Shown here piece by piece: positions 20,873-20,900 of a DNA stretch of 20,900 nucleotides. Source of the stretch: Anaerolineaceae bacterium UBA700 (GTDB lineage Bacteria; Chloroflexota; Anaerolineae; Anaerolineales; Anaerolineaceae); the NCBI GenBank assembly GCA_002298885.1, contig DBMK01000363.1, forward strand, positions 1 to 20,900, written 5' to 3'. Under the pieces are notes generated by a model that was not told the DNA's origin, ran no database searches, and saw only the letters and a program-made list of their open reading frames with translations. Each line of letters opens with the position of its first letter. Position 1 is the stretch's first letter. The position numbers and the translations under genes were made by a program.

Positions 20873-20900
20873 AGTTCTTTGGGGTTGTTTCGGGCTGCGA

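Overview
The window reads as accessory and regulatory chromosome from a moderately GC-rich, probably free-living bacterium. The style suggests Chloroflexota, perhaps Anaerolineae: cytosolic GAF/PAS histidine kinases with NarL-type output, a Ser/Thr kinase signalling locus, HD-GYP proteins, and many short-loop inverted repeats between genes. This assignment is an inference from gene content; no rRNA or other marker gene is present.

Left part (1-4070): three minus-strand membrane-protein genes encode a small four-helix protein, a CPBP-family intramembrane protease and an acyltransferase-3 protein. The last two look like one operon. A nested inverted repeat built on a GTCA tetranucleotide motif (595-782) separates the small protein from the protease. 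A plus-strand lipoprotein with an HExxH zinc-peptidase signature follows and ends at a 19-bp perfect hairpin shared with the convergent locus.

Centre-left (4074-7667, minus): a tightly overlapping three-gene signalling operon. The first gene fuses a complete Ser/Thr protein kinase to a receiver and a LuxR-type HTH. The second is a complete membrane NarL-family histidine kinase. The third resembles it in layout and dimerisation domain but stops where that domain ends and has no ATPase domain. This is the most unusual system in the window. A divergent promoter region leads to a plus-strand seven-helix protein with an SH3-like insert (7885-8973).

Centre-right (9147-15942, plus): a 1022-residue cytosolic PAS-PAS-PAS-GAF-GAF histidine kinase is followed by its NarL-type response regulator. 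After a three-hairpin repeat come a stand-alone receiver, an overlapping CheW-like protein, and a GAF-GAF-HD-GYP cyclic-di-GMP phosphodiesterase. This looks like a signal-processing neighbourhood linking two-component input to second-messenger turnover.

Right part (15943-20900, plus): palindromic repeats, a small DinB/ClbS-like protein, then the phosphate uptake operon pstS-pstC-pstA-pstB. An 11-bp-periodic Pho-box-like element and a -10 hexamer lie just upstream of pstS, suggesting a leaderless, phosphate-regulated transcript. No phoU, phoR or phoB is next to it. PstB has alanine where the Q-loop glutamine is expected. The window ends with an XRE-type regulator and a four-helix membrane protein, behind a strong promoter flanked by two matching palindromic operators 41 bp apart.
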